A DNA stretch of 64,000 bases, taken from Palsa-504 sp963744005. Its GTDB lineage: Bacteria > Actinomycetota > Actinomycetes > Streptosporangiales > Streptosporangiaceae. Of the stretch, positions 54,540-63,945 are shown piece by piece. Where the stretch lies: contig CAVURU010000003.1 of assembly GCA_963744005.1 (NCBI GenBank), positions 2,170,001 to 2,234,000 on the forward strand, read 5' to 3'. The translations under genes and the position numbers were made by a program. How positions within the stretch are numbered: the stretch's first letter is position 1; the number at the start of each line of letters is the position of its first letter. Below the pieces are notes generated by a model, which was given only the letters and a program-made list of their open reading frames with translations, had not been told where the DNA came from and did no database searches.

Positions 54540-55949
54540 ATGGCCCAAGACACGTCGGGACACGGGGCCGCCGCCGGCGCCACCCGTCTGGTCATTCCCG
54601 GTGAGATGGCAGCACGGATCGACCGCCTGCCCATGAGTTTCATGGCCTGGGAAATATGCCTGGTCGTGCAGGTGGGCTGGGTGGTGTCGGCCAACACCGA
54701 TGGCATCGCCCGGACCCTGTACCCGTTCATCTGGGAACCGGCCGGGGAGATAACCCACACCCAGTACGACATCCTGTACGCCCTGCAGGTCGGGATCAGC
54801 ATCCTGATCGGCGGCTACATCCTCGGCTGGCTGGGTGACAAGATCGGCCGGCGTAAGGGCCTGATCCTGTCATCCCTGCTGGCCGCCGTGTTCATCTGGC
54901 CGTTCGCCTACGTGACAAACTTCCCGGCCTTGTTCGTCCTGTCGATCGCCGACACCCTCGGCTTCGCCGGCTACCTGGCCATGAACGTGGTGTACATGAG
55001 CGAGATCATGGGCCCGGCGGTGCGACCCCGGGTGACGATGGTCTGCCAGGTGGTGGCGATCTTCCTGCTCTCGGTCGTGCTGGGCGGCATCGTCCCGCAC
55101 TACTGGATCCCCGCCCACTACCGGTGGCAGCTGTGGATGATGGCCGGGCTGAACATCGCGGTCGCGATCTACCTGTACTTCCGGATGCCCGAGTCGCCGC
55201 GCTGGCTGGAAGCCCGGGAGCGCCGTGAGGAAGCACGCCGGGTGGTGGAGCGGATGGAGGCGCGGGTCATGAAGCGCCATCCGGTGCTGCCCGACCCGGA
55301 CCTCAACCCGTATGAGGTAGTGGCCGAGGAGAAAACCAACTGGCTAGCCCCGTTCGGCAGGCAATACGTGCTTGTCACGATCCTGCTGCTGGTGGTCATG
55401 GTGCTCGGCTACGGCGGCATCGTGTACGGCGGCGGCAGCCAGGCGGTGTTGCTCCTGCACACCAGCCGCGGCTACAGCGCCGGCTTCATCTTCGCCCTGT
55501 CGGCCTGGGCCGGCGTGGTCGGGGCCGGTTTCTACCTGCTGAACGCGCTCTTTGGCCAGCGGTGGGAGCGCAAGTGGACTCAGCTCGTCGGCGCCATCCT
55601 CTACGCCGGCGGCTGGTGGGGCATCTACGAGGTGCACGCCACCCCGGCCCTGGTCACCTTCTACATCGTGCAGTACGTCGGCGAGGTCCTGTGGCTGTGG
55701 AGCATGTACGTCTACATCCCGGCGAACTTCCCGACCCGGATGCGCTCACTGGGCACCGGCTGGACCGACGGCGTCGGGCACCTCGGCGCCTGGGGCGGCG
55801 TCCTGATCGCCGGAGCGCTGTTCAGCGTGGCTGACCCGCGCAACTTCATCATCTGGATCACGATCCCGTGCGCGCTGCTGCCCGGCATCCTGATCGCGGT
55901 CTTCGGGAAACGCCAGCACGGCCGCGCGCTGGAAGAGCTGGCCCACTAG
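54540..55949 (+). CDS. MFS transporter (sugar-porter-like)
   Basis: 469 residues with 12 predicted membrane helices. The loop 2-3 motif is GWLGDKIGRRKGLIL, and the central PESPRWLEARERREEARRVV is the sugar-porter/aromatic-acid-symporter signature. It begins with a cytosolic MAQDTSGHGAAAG... of about 35 residues. AAGGAG is 10 bases before the ATG. The 5' side holds a long structured leader. The substrate is unknown; aromatic acids, inositol or metabolite exchange all fit. Confidence 0.87.
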   Translation: MAQDTSGHGAAAGATRLVIPGEMAARIDRLPMSFMAWEICLVVQVGWVVSANTDGIARTLYPFIWEPAGEITHTQYDILYALQVGISILIGGYILGWLGDKIGRRKGLILSSLLAAVFIWPFAYVTNFPALFVLSIADTLGFAGYLAMNVVYMSEIMGPAVRPRVTMVCQVVAIFLLSVVLGGIVPHYWIPAHYRWQLWMMAGLNIAVAIYLYFRMPESPRWLEARERREEARRVVERMEARVMKRHPVLPDPDLNPYEVVAEEKTNWLAPFGRQYVLVTILLLVVMVLGYGGIVYGGGSQAVLLLHTSRGYSAGFIFALSAWAGVVGAGFYLLNALFGQRWERKWTQLVGAILYAGGWWGIYEVHATPALVTFYIVQYVGEVLWLWSMYVYIPANFPTRMRSLGTGWTDGVGHLGAWGGVLIAGALFSVADPRNFIIWITIPCALLPGILIAVFGKRQHGRALEELAH

Positions 55950-56049
55950 ACGCTGGGCCGCTGGCTCTTCCCGAGGTGTCTCCGGCGGCCCAGCCCAAAA
56001 GCCGGCCCGGCATGGCAACCCCTGGCCATGCCGGGCCGGCTGGCCCGTC

Positions 56050-57248
56050 TCAGTGCTGGTTCTGGGGCCTGCGGAGCCGCCAGCCGCGGTCGGTTCGCTC
56101 GATGAAGCCGAGACGCCGGCCAGCAGGCCGAGGCAGCGCAGGACCGTGTCGAGGTCGACGCCCGCCTCGGCGGCGAGCGTGGACGGCCCGGCCGCTCCGC
56201 GGGCGGGAAGCGCGTCCAGCACACGGGCGCTGTCCAGGTCGAGCTCATCGCGGGAGGGCGCCGTCTGGTCGGCGCTCTTGGCTGAAGGCCGGGTCCCGGC
56301 GGCCGCGGACGCGACGGGCGCGGTCAGGGGCGAGACCATCTCGATGACGTCGGCCGCGCAGGTGACGCAGGTGGCGTCCCATTCGCGGATGACCCGGTGG
56401 CAGCCGGCCGACTGGGCTGAGGTCACCGGGCCGGGCACGGCCATCAGCGGCAGGCCCAGCTCGGCGGCGTGCCCGGCCGTGTTGAGCGCACCGCTGCGCT
56501 CGCCCGCTTCCACGACTACGGTGCCGCGGGTCAGGGCGGCGATCGTCCGATTGCGGATGAGGAACCGGACCCGGGCGGGACGGCGGCCCGGCGGCCATTC
56601 GCTGAGCACCAGGCCGTCGTCGGCGACATCGGTGAACAGAGCAGCGTGCCCGGCCGGGTAAGGCTGATCCAGGCCACAGGCCAGGACCGCGATCGTGACC
56701 CCCCGCGCGGCCAGCGCGCCACGGTGCGCCGCCGCGTCAATGCCGTATGCGCCGCCCGAGACGATGGCCCAGCCTTGCTCAGCCAGGTCGGCGGCGATCT
56801 CGCTGGCCACGTGTGCGCCGTAGCCGGTGGCGGCGCGCGAGCCCACGATCGACACCGAGCGCTGGCAGGCCAGCCCCAGATCGGCGCGGCCCCGTAGCCA
56901 CAGCGCGTAGGGACGAGCGGTACCGAGGTCATCCAGGCTGGCGGGCCATTCGGGATCGCCTGGGCAGGCGAGCCGGATGCCATCACGGCGCAGATCCTCG
57001 ATGACAGCCCGGCCGGGGAGATCGGGCAGCCGGACTCGCCAGCGGCCCAGCGCCCGCTCCAGCGCGCGCCGGCGGGGCAGGTTGTCCTGGTCCGCGGATA
57101 TGGCCGCGGGGAGTCGATCGGTCTTGACCGAGGCCAGGATCTCGGCCGGCTCGCAGACCTCCAGCAGGGCGCCGAGGGCGGGGTCGCCGGGCTCGGCCAG
57201 GTAGGTGAGGGCGGCGCGGGCCAGGGCCTGGGCACCGAGCGGGGTCAT
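56050..57248 (-). CDS. dprA: DNA-processing protein DprA, one apparent frameshift
   Basis: About 400 residues. The Rossmann core is VSIVGSRAATGYGAHVASEI, then SGGAYGIDAAAHRGAL, NRTIAALTRGTVVVEAGERS and ALNTAGHAAELG. The C-terminal winged helix runs LDLDSARVLDALPARGAAGP to LRCLGLLAG. There the frame breaks: adding one base near 56108 continues GFIERTDRGWRLRRP to a stop at 56050. Without it translation would run 204 bp into the opposite-strand MFS gene, which is implausible. DprA loads RecA on incoming single strands. The ATG overlaps the comM stop (ATGA). Confidence 0.87.
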
Positions 57249-58797
57249 CGCTGGACTCCGAGCCACAGGCCCAGGGCGGCGTGGCATTCGTCCTTGGTCG
57301 GCCGGGGCTTGCCCGCCAGGTCAGCGAGGGTCCAGGCGACGCGGATGACCTTGATCACGCCCCGGGCGCTGATCTGGCCGCGCTCCAGCGCGCGTTCGAC
57401 CGTGGTCAGCGAGCCCGGTGCGGGCGGCCAGGACCGGCGGAGCTGCGAGCCGGGCACCTCGCCGTTCAGCCGCCAGCCGGTGCCGTGCAGGCGGTGCGCG
57501 GAGCGGTCCCGGGCGGCGGCGACGCGAAGGGCCACGGTCTGGCTGGACTCGGCGAAGCTCCGGTCGCTGAGCAGTTCCTTGCGGCTTACCGGCTCGAGCT
57601 CGATCTTCACGTCGACCCGGTCGAGCAGCGGGCCAGAGATCCGGCCCAGGTAGCGGCGGCGAGCCGAGGGGCTGCAACGGCAGCCGTCATCGGGCCGGCC
57701 GCCCGGGCGCACGGGCACGGGTTGGAGGCCATGACCAGGGTGAAGCGGGCCGGGAAGCGGGTGGTGACCCCGGATCGGGCCACTACGACCTCGCCCGCCT
57801 CCAGCGGCTGGCGCAGCGCGTCGAGTACGTCGCGGGCGAACTCGGGCGCCTCGTCGAGGAACAGCACGCCGCGATGGGCCAGCGACGCCGAGCCGGGACG
57901 GATGACACCGCTGCCGCCGCCCACGATCGCGGCTTTGGTGGCGGTGTGGTGCGGGGCGCGAAACGGCGGATCGCGGAGCAGCGGAACCTCCTGGGGCAGC
58001 GCTCCGGCCACCGAGTGGATGGACGTCACCTCCAGCGCGGCCTGGGCATCGAGCCGGGGCAGGATGGTGGGGATCCGCTCGGCCAGCATGGTCTTGCCCG
58101 CTCCGGGCGGCCCGAGCAGGGACAGATGATGACCGCCCGCGGCGCACACTTCGGCGGCACGCCGGGCCATCGACTGGCCCAGGAGCTCGGCCAGGTCGAG
58201 TCCGGACCCGCCGCCGGGAGCGGCGGGCGGAGCGCAGTCGCGGGTGAACTCGGCCGCGGGCGGATCGCTGCGCGCGCCCGGCTGGTCGCGCAGCCAGTCG
58301 ACCACGGCGGTCAGGCTGCGCGCCGCGATCACCCGCATGCCGGGAACCAGGGCCGCCTCGGGGGCGTTCTGGTCGGCCACCACGACCGTGGCGAACCGGT
58401 CATCCGCAGCCGCCGCGGCCACGGCAGGCAGGACGCCGTGTACCGGCCGGAGGCTGCCGTCGAGACCGAGCTCGCCGAAGAAGATCACGCCATCCAGAGC
58501 GCCCTTGGGCACTTTGCCATCCGCGGCCAGGACGCCGACGGCGATGGCCAGGTCGAACCAGCTGCCCCGCTTGGGCAGGCTGGCCGGAGAGAGCCCGACG
58601 GTGATCTTCCGTTGCGGCCAGTGCTCGTCGCTGTTGGAAATGGCGGCGCGGATCCGGTCGCGCGCCTCACGCAGTGCCGTGTCGGGGAGTCCGACCAGGA
58701 TCATCCCGACCAGCCCGTTGGCGATGTCCACCTCGACCTCGACCACGTGGCCTTGCACGCCGACCAGGGCGATGGAGTGGGTGCGGGCCAGCGCCAT
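57245..58797 (-). CDS. comM: ComM/YifB-type AAA+ ATPase (Mg-chelatase-like), one apparent frameshift
   Basis: About 518 residues. The N-terminal Lon-like part is LARTHSIALVGVQGHVVEVE. Walker A is GPPGAGKTMLAERIP, Walker B RGVLFLDEAPEF, and the sensor region ends MASNPCPCAR. Just there the frame breaks: adding one G to the GGG run at 57702-57704 restores ARGGRPDDGCRCSP, then RRYLGRISGPLLDRVDVKIE and the C-terminal helical domain with SARGVIKVIRVAWTLADL. ComM is a helicase for branch migration during natural transformation. It overlaps dprA by ATGA and yraN lies just upstream. Confidence 0.88.
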
Positions 58798-58799
58798 GG

Positions 58800-59156
58800 C
58801 TAGCCCACTCCCCTGACGTGCTCAATGGTGAATCCGCCGGTGCCCTCGTACAGCAGGCCCACCACGTCGATCCGAACCTCATCGAAACGGATGCCGTGGG
58901 CGTTCAGCCACTGGACGGCCAGACGGCGCAGGCGAGCGCGCTTGGCCCGGCTGACCGCCTCGAGCGGGCTGCCGTACCGAGTCGACGTCCGGGACTTCAC
59001 CTCACATACGACCAGGACGCGGCGGTCTACCGCCACGATGTCGATCTCGCCGTCCGCGCTGCGCCAGTTCCGGTCCAGGATCCGCATCCCGCACGATTCC
59101 AGGTACTCCGACGCGGCCTGCTCGCCGGACTGGCCGAGGACATCTTTGGCTCGCAT
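58800..59156 (-). CDS. yraN: YraN-family endonuclease-like protein (UPF0102)
   Basis: 118 residues: GQSGEQAASEYLESCGMRIL, RNWRSADGEIDIVAVDRRVL and VCEVKSRTSTRYGSP. The D-GEID-ExK arrangement is the PD-(D/E)XK nuclease-like core. The ATG at 59156 has GGAGGT 7 bases upstream; an earlier in-frame start is not supported. It is the first gene of the yraN-comM-dprA run, a standard actinobacterial set. Confidence 0.9.
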   Translation of the reverse strand: MRAKDVLGQSGEQAASEYLESCGMRILDRNWRSADGEIDIVAVDRRVLVVCEVKSRTSTRYGSPLEAVSRAKRARLRRLAVQWLNAHGIRFDEVRIDVVGLLYEGTGGFTIEHVRGVG

Positions 59157-59419
59157 GGTCAACACCTCCAGTTCCGACAATCGCGGCCGGCGGGCGCGGA
59201 TCACAGGCGGGCTGCGGAGCTGTGGAAAACCCTGACGGGCAGGACGGCGGCCGTGGAAAGCGAGCGGGAAATGTCTGAGGCGAGTGGTTCCATGTCGGGG
59301 GGATTGCCGTGGCGTTCCGGACCAGCGACCGGCTCGGCACAGCGACCGGGGTGGCCTCCGGCGCGGACCTGGGTGGCCTGGGGCGCGGACCTGGGTGCAG
59401 TGCTGACGGCCCGGAGGAC

Positions 59420-59448
59420 TTGATCGAATTAATATTCGAGACTATTCT
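59420..59448 (+). promoter_or_regulatory. Promoter with LexA-box-like site C
   Basis: -35 TTGATC (59420-59425), 17-bp spacer, -10 TATTCT (59443-59448), then 7 bases to a GTG. The inverted repeat TCGAAT-TAAT-ATTCGA (59424-59439) overlaps the -35 and spacer. It matches 10 of 12 fixed SOS-box positions with perfect symmetry. Confidence 0.6.
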
Positions 59449-59455
59449 GGTCTCT

Positions 59456-59965
59456 GTGGCGGGAGTGATCGAGCAATCAAAGTCATCGAGACCGGCCGCG
59501 CTCCAGGGTCACGACCACGGTGCCCTGGAGCGCGCAGCCGGGAACACGGGGCTCGATCTCTCCCGCCACGCCACGGCACTAGATCAGGCAGAAGCGAGCA
59601 CACCGGAAGGTGCCGAGGCCGGGGATCCGTCCACTGCGAGACGGAAAACGGACAGCCGGACAGCGGCGAGGCGTGAGCGGGCGCGGCGGCGGCGCGAGGC
59701 GGCCGAGCAGGAGTACCGGGACGAGGTGCACCGGCAATGGCGGGCGGCCGAGGCGGCGACCAATGGCTTCATGCTCAACCGGGCTGGCCAGCGCCGCGGC
59801 ATCGACGAGCGGTCGCTGTTCACCGGGCCGGAGTCACGGGTGCTCAAGTACGCCTCCGCCGAGCTGATCGACTGGTTCCAGTCGCATCCGCGGCCGACCA
59901 GGGTCTCGTGGTTCGGCTCGGCGCCAGCCCGGCGTGCTCATCGGGCCGGGCGCCGGGTGGGGTGA
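59456..59965 (+). CDS. Unknown charged protein, probably leaderless and LexA-controlled
   Basis: 169 residues from the GTG at 59456 (MAGVIEQSKSSRPAALQGHD). The middle is a highly basic helix (RTAARRERARRRREAAEQEY), followed by a small conserved-looking end NGFMLNRAGQRRGIDERSLF and KYASAELIDWFQSHP. I chose this GTG because a textbook promoter ends 7 bases before it; the frame is open to a GTG at 59309 but that would place the promoter inside the gene. No family is recognised. Confidence 0.6.
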   Translation: MAGVIEQSKSSRPAALQGHDHGALERAAGNTGLDLSRHATALDQAEASTPEGAEAGDPSTARRKTDSRTAARRERARRRREAAEQEYRDEVHRQWRAAEAATNGFMLNRAGQRRGIDERSLFTGPESRVLKYASAELIDWFQSHPRPTRVSWFGSAPARRAHRAGRRVG

Positions 59966-60003
59966 CGGATCGGGCCTGGCTAGTCGGCCTCGGCCGCTGG
60001 CCG

Positions 60004-60282
60004 TTAAGGAGCCTGGAGGATCCGGGTCTGGGGGGTGCCGATCAGGGCCGGGGAGTTCTGGCTGTTGCCCCAGACGTTCTCCTGCAGGAAACCGAGGAAC
60101 TTCTCGGCCTCGGCCACCGTGTCGAAGTCGAGGTCGATGACGACGTAGGCCGCGTCGTCCACGGGCTGCAGGACGCGCTGCTGGCGCACGCCTCCCTGCT
60201 CGCGCTGGGCGGCGAAGCGGGCGAAGGCCGCGTTCCAGGTGGCGAAGTCGGTGACGGGGTGCTCGATGTGCAAGGTGGCCAT
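60004..60282 (-). CDS. Small ferredoxin-fold (ABM/cyclase-like) protein
   Basis: 92 residues: MATLHIEHPVTDFATWNAAF, VRQQRVLQPVDDAAYVVIDL and DFDTVAEAEKFLGFLQ. The strand-helix-strand pattern matches dimeric alpha+beta barrel proteins of the antibiotic-biosynthesis-monooxygenase or cyclase type. AAAGGAGAAACCC precedes the ATG. A truncated gene lies upstream on the same strand. Function unknown. Confidence 0.7.
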   Translation of the reverse strand: MATLHIEHPVTDFATWNAAFARFAAQREQGGVRQQRVLQPVDDAAYVVIDLDFDTVAEAEKFLGFLQENVWGNSQNSPALIGTPQTRILQAP

Positions 60283-60331
60283 GGGTTTCTCCTTTACCGG
60301 GGGTGAGCGGGGACGGGCCTGGCCGCGACGA

Positions 60332-60490
60332 TCATGGGGCGTTGCGGACGTCGCCGGCGGTGACCGTGACCCCGCCGTGGTACCGCCTCGGCGTGCGGGC
60401 CAGGGCCCAGACCTCGCGGCCGACCTGCAGGAACCGGGCAGCGGTGGCGGCGCCGGCCCGGCCGGTCAGCCCGAACATGGCCACTCGCAT
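60332..60490 (-). pseudogene. N-terminal fragment of an NAD(P)H-binding (NmrA/atypical SDR) protein
   Basis: 52 codons from an ATG with AGGAGC upstream: MRVAMFGLTGRAGAATAARF, REVWALARTPRRY, then VTVTAGDVRNAP and a stop. This is the first beta-alpha-beta-alpha-beta of an NmrA-like protein, with GLTGRAG in place of GATGRTG. The remaining 150 or so residues are absent on either strand nearby. Start and ribosome site are intact, so the loss is at the 3' end. Confidence 0.6.
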
Positions 60491-60795
60491 CGGCTTGCTC
60501 CTGTCGTGCGGGAACTCCTAGCCGGTACGCTAGGTCGCCCGCGGGCCGGCCGGCCATACCAGAAAAGTGGTATTTCCGCAGGTCTGGTTCCGCGCGCGGA
60601 TGACCGGCAGGACCACTGAGGTCCGTGAGCGCGCCGCGGGCACATTAGGCAGGCGGCGAGCCGGGGGCTAGCGGGCAAGGTGTTCTTCGCCCACTACGAG
60701 CCGCGGCTGCGCGACAACGAGCACCGGGCGGTGAAGGCGCAGCCGTTCCGCGGCGGGCCGGTGGCGCCTGCTCAAGGCTGACAGCCCGGGGCCGG
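60491..60795. other. Gap with possible gene remnants
   Basis: On the plus strand around 60680-60780 a short open frame (VFFAHYEPRLRDNEHRAVKA..., 33 codons) looks coded by composition but has no ribosome site and no recognisable fold. The stretch upstream has the inverted repeat ATACCAGAAAAGTGGTAT (60556-60573), a possible operator. Together with the fragment on its left this looks like a decayed locus. Confidence 0.4.
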
Positions 60796-63156
60796 TCAGT
60801 CGCCGCCGCTGCGGTTGTAGGGGGCCCGGCCGGGCGGCTGCTCGGGGCGCGGGCCGGCCTGCAGGGCCGGGATCTTCCGCTCCACCGTGCGGCTGCCCAG
60901 CTCGAAGGACTGGCCGTAATGGCTCACCATCAGCGGATCGCCTTCCAGCAGCTGATACCTGGCCCGGTGGACCTCGACCGTGACGCTCAGCTTCCGGCCC
61001 CGGTAGCGCATCCGGAACGTCAGCCGGGGGATACCGCCCGGTACCCGCGGGGAGAAGGCCAGGTCGCCGGTCCCCGTGCGCAGGCCGCCGAAGCCCGCGA
61101 CCAGGGCCAGCCAGGAGCCGGCCAGCGAGGCCATGTGGAGGCCGTCGGAGGTGTTGTGCTCCACGTCGCGCAGGTCCATGAGCGCGGCTTCGGCCAGGTA
61201 GTCATGGGCCAGGTCCAGCTGGCCCACCTCGGCGGCGATGACGGCCTGGATGCAGGCCGACAAGGACGAGTCGCGCACGGTCAGCGGCTCGTAGTAGGCG
61301 AAGTTGGCCGCCTTCTGCTGGTCGGTGAACGCCTCGGACCGCAGGTACATGGCCAGCACCAGGTCGGCCTGCTTGACGACCTGCTTGCGGTAGAGCTGGA
61401 AGTACGGGAAGTGCAGGAGCAGCGGGTACTGGTCCTCATGGGTGTCCTTGAAGTCCCACCGGGCGTAGTCGGTGAAGCCCTCGTGCTGGGGGTGCACGCC
61501 GATGCGCTCGTCGAACGGGATGTACATGGCCTTGGCCGCGTCCCGCCACGAGGCGGCCTCCTCGGTGGACACGCCGAGCGCCTCGGCCTGGGAGGGCAGC
61601 CGGGCGGCCGCGTCGGCGGCGCAGGCCAGGTTCCGCTGGGCCATCAGGTTGGTGTAGACGTTGTTGTCCTTGACCGCGCTGTACTCATCGGGCCCGGTCA
61701 CGCCCTCGATCCGGAACCGGCCGATGGCGTCGTGCTGGCCGAGCGAGCGCCACAGCCGGGCCGTCTCGACCAGCAGCTCCAGCCCGCATTCGGTCTCGAA
61801 CTTGCCGTCCTGCGTGGCGTCGAGGTAGCGGGCCACGGCGTCGGCGATGTCGGCGTTGATGTGGAAGGCGGCCGTCCCGGCGGGCCAGTAGCCGGAGCAC
61901 TCCTCACCGCGGATGGTCCGCCACGGGAACACCGCCCCGGCCAGGTTGAGGTCGATGGCGTGCTGGCGGGCCTTGTCCAGCACGACATGCCGCCAGCGCA
62001 GCGCGTCGCCGGCCGCGTCCGGGTGGGTGTAGGTCAGGACGGGCAGCACGTACGTCTCGGTGTCCCAGAAGGTGTGCCCGTCGTAGCCACTCCCGGTCAG
62101 GCCCTTGGCCGCGACCGGGCGGTGCTCGGCCCGCGCGGCGGCCTGCAGGATGTGGAACAGCCCGAAGCGGACGGCCTGCTGGATCTCGGCGTCCCCGTCG
62201 ACCTCGACGTCAGCCCCGTCCCAGAACTCGTCCAGGTAGGTCCGCTGCTCGGCGAGCAGGCCGTCCCAGCCGATCAGGTGCGCGCCGGCCAGGGCGCCGA
62301 CGACCTGGTCGATGAGCGCAGGCCGGGACCGCTGGCTGGACCAGCCGTAGCCGACGTATTTCACCACCCGCAGCTGCTCCCCCGGGGACAGCTCGGTGGC
62401 CACCGTGGACCGGCCCAGGTCCGGGTAGGACTCGGTCCGGCTCGACGACTTCTCCGGGCAGTAGATCTCGTGCGACATCCCAGCCGCCATCTGCAGCCCG
62501 CTGGACCGCGTCTGGTGGACCAGCACGACCCGGGGCGGGGTGCCGTCGTAGGTCTGGTGCTCCTCGCTGACCAGCGGCGCGTCCAGGAGGGCGGCCAGCC
62601 GAGGATCGTTGCCCCGGCGGGGCATCTCCTCGTTGGTGACCAGCTCGGACTGCAGCACGACCCGCATCTTGCGGTTGACCGGCTCGACCATGTAGCTGAT
62701 GGCGGCGATGGCCCGCTCGGTCAGCGACACCATCCGCACCGAGGTCACCTTGATCCGGGCGCCCGCCGGGGATTCCCAGTCGACGGTCCGGGTGAGCGTG
62801 CCCGCGCGCAGGTCCAGGACGCGCTCGTGCGAGTGCAGGGTGCCGTACCTGATGTCGAACGGCTCGTCATCGACCAGCAGCCGGATGATCTTGCCGTTGG
62901 TCACGTTGATGACGGTCTGCCCGCTGTCGGGGAAGCCGTAGCCGGCCTCGGCGTAGGGCAGCGGCCGGACCTCGTACATGGAGTTGAGATAGGTGCCGGG
63001 CAGCCCGTGCGGCTCCCCCTCGTCCAGGTTGCCGCGCAGCCCGATGTGCCCGTTGGACAGGGCGAAGATCGACTCGCTCTGCGCGAGCAGGTCCAGGTCC
63101 AGTTCATTCTCGACCAGCCGCCAGGGCTCGGCCCCGTATGCCGCCTGCTTGATCAT
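60796..63156 (-). CDS. Glycoside hydrolase family 65 disaccharide phosphorylase
   Basis: 786 residues, full length for maltose/trehalose/kojibiose phosphorylases. The N-terminal beta-sandwich begins WRLVENELDLDLLAQSESIF and ALSNGHIGLRGN. The (alpha/alpha)6 barrel has GYDGHTFWDTETYVLPVL and the general-acid region GVTGPDEYSAVKDNNVYTN, with Glu in GPDEY, then LHFPYFQLYRKQVVKQADLV and HNTSDGLHMASLAGSW. It splits a disaccharide with phosphate into glucose and beta-glucose 1-phosphate. The start overlaps the stop of the HAD gene (ATGA). Confidence 0.9.
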   Translation of the reverse strand: MIKQAAYGAEPWRLVENELDLDLLAQSESIFALSNGHIGLRGNLDEGEPHGLPGTYLNSMYEVRPLPYAEAGYGFPDSGQTVINVTNGKIIRLLVDDEPFDIRYGTLHSHERVLDLRAGTLTRTVDWESPAGARIKVTSVRMVSLTERAIAAISYMVEPVNRKMRVVLQSELVTNEEMPRRGNDPRLAALLDAPLVSEEHQTYDGTPPRVVLVHQTRSSGLQMAAGMSHEIYCPEKSSSRTESYPDLGRSTVATELSPGEQLRVVKYVGYGWSSQRSRPALIDQVVGALAGAHLIGWDGLLAEQRTYLDEFWDGADVEVDGDAEIQQAVRFGLFHILQAAARAEHRPVAAKGLTGSGYDGHTFWDTETYVLPVLTYTHPDAAGDALRWRHVVLDKARQHAIDLNLAGAVFPWRTIRGEECSGYWPAGTAAFHINADIADAVARYLDATQDGKFETECGLELLVETARLWRSLGQHDAIGRFRIEGVTGPDEYSAVKDNNVYTNLMAQRNLACAADAAARLPSQAEALGVSTEEAASWRDAAKAMYIPFDERIGVHPQHEGFTDYARWDFKDTHEDQYPLLLHFPYFQLYRKQVVKQADLVLAMYLRSEAFTDQQKAANFAYYEPLTVRDSSLSACIQAVIAAEVGQLDLAHDYLAEAALMDLRDVEHNTSDGLHMASLAGSWLALVAGFGGLRTGTGDLAFSPRVPGGIPRLTFRMRYRGRKLSVTVEVHRARYQLLEGDPLMVSHYGQSFELGSRTVERKIPALQAGPRPEQPPGRAPYNRSGGD

Positions 63157-63920
63157 TGAGCGTCCTTGCCCGGGTGTGCGTTGCCGTCGAGAAGCTCGGC
63201 CAGGTCCTTCACCACGATGTCAGCGCCGTGCTCGCGGAGCGCGGCCGCCTGGCCGACCCGGTCCACGCCGACGACCAGGCCGAAGTGACCGGCGTGGCCG
63301 GCGGCCACGCCCGCCTGGGCGTCCTCGAAGACGACCGCGTGCGCGGCGGGCACGCCCAGTTCCTGCGCGGCGGCCAGGAAGGTGTCCGGGGCGGGCTTGC
63401 CGTGCAGCCCGCGCTCGGCGGCCACGATGCCGTCGACCCGGACGTCGAACAGCCCGGCGATGCCCGCGGAGTCCAGGACCTGCCTGGTGTTGGCGCTGGC
63501 CGAGACGATGGCGGTGGCCAGGCCGTGCTCCCGCACCGCGTGGATGTAGGAGATGCTGCCCGGGAAGACCTGGACACCGCCGTCGGCGATCTTGGCCAGC
63601 ACGAGGGCGTTCTTGCGGCTGCTAAGCCCGTACAGGGTCTGCGCCCCGGGCGGGTCATCCGGCGTTCCCTCGGGGAGGGAAATGCCGCGGGCGGCCAGGA
63701 AGGACCGCGTTCCCTCGAGCCGGGGCTTGCCGTCGACATAGGCGTCGTATTCATGATGGGCGTCAAAGGGGACGAATTCGGTCCCGGTACGCTGCGCGTA
63801 CCCGCGGAGGAATTCGTCGAACATTTCCTTCCAGGCCGCGGCGTGCACGGTCGCGGTCTGGGTCACCACCCCGTCCATGTCGAACAGGCAGGCTGTAACT
63901 CCGTCAGGAAGCCCGAACAT
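63153..63920 (-). CDS. Beta-phosphoglucomutase-family HAD phosphatase/mutase
   Basis: 255 residues. Motif I is CLFDMDGVVTQTATVH with the nucleophile Asp and the second Asp of mutases, then IVSASANTRQVLDSAG, GLHGKPAPDTFLAAA and VVFEDAQAGVAAGHAG. Cap domain residues cover about 20-110. Adjacent to a GH65 phosphorylase, its role should be conversion of beta-glucose 1-phosphate to glucose 6-phosphate, feeding glycolysis. The two genes overlap by ATGA and are surely cotranscribed. Confidence 0.88.
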   Translation of the reverse strand: MFGLPDGVTACLFDMDGVVTQTATVHAAAWKEMFDEFLRGYAQRTGTEFVPFDAHHEYDAYVDGKPRLEGTRSFLAARGISLPEGTPDDPPGAQTLYGLSSRKNALVLAKIADGGVQVFPGSISYIHAVREHGLATAIVSASANTRQVLDSAGIAGLFDVRVDGIVAAERGLHGKPAPDTFLAAAQELGVPAAHAVVFEDAQAGVAAGHAGHFGLVVGVDRVGQAAALREHGADIVVKDLAELLDGNAHPGKDAQ

Positions 63921-63945
63921 CCGCCGTTCCGCCCCTCTGCCGAGG

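Noticed and set aside
55746..56050. dprA reading frame continuing 204 bp into the MFS gene
   Set aside because: The sequence past the frameshift has no DprA character; the other frame gives the expected winged-helix end and a stop at 56050.
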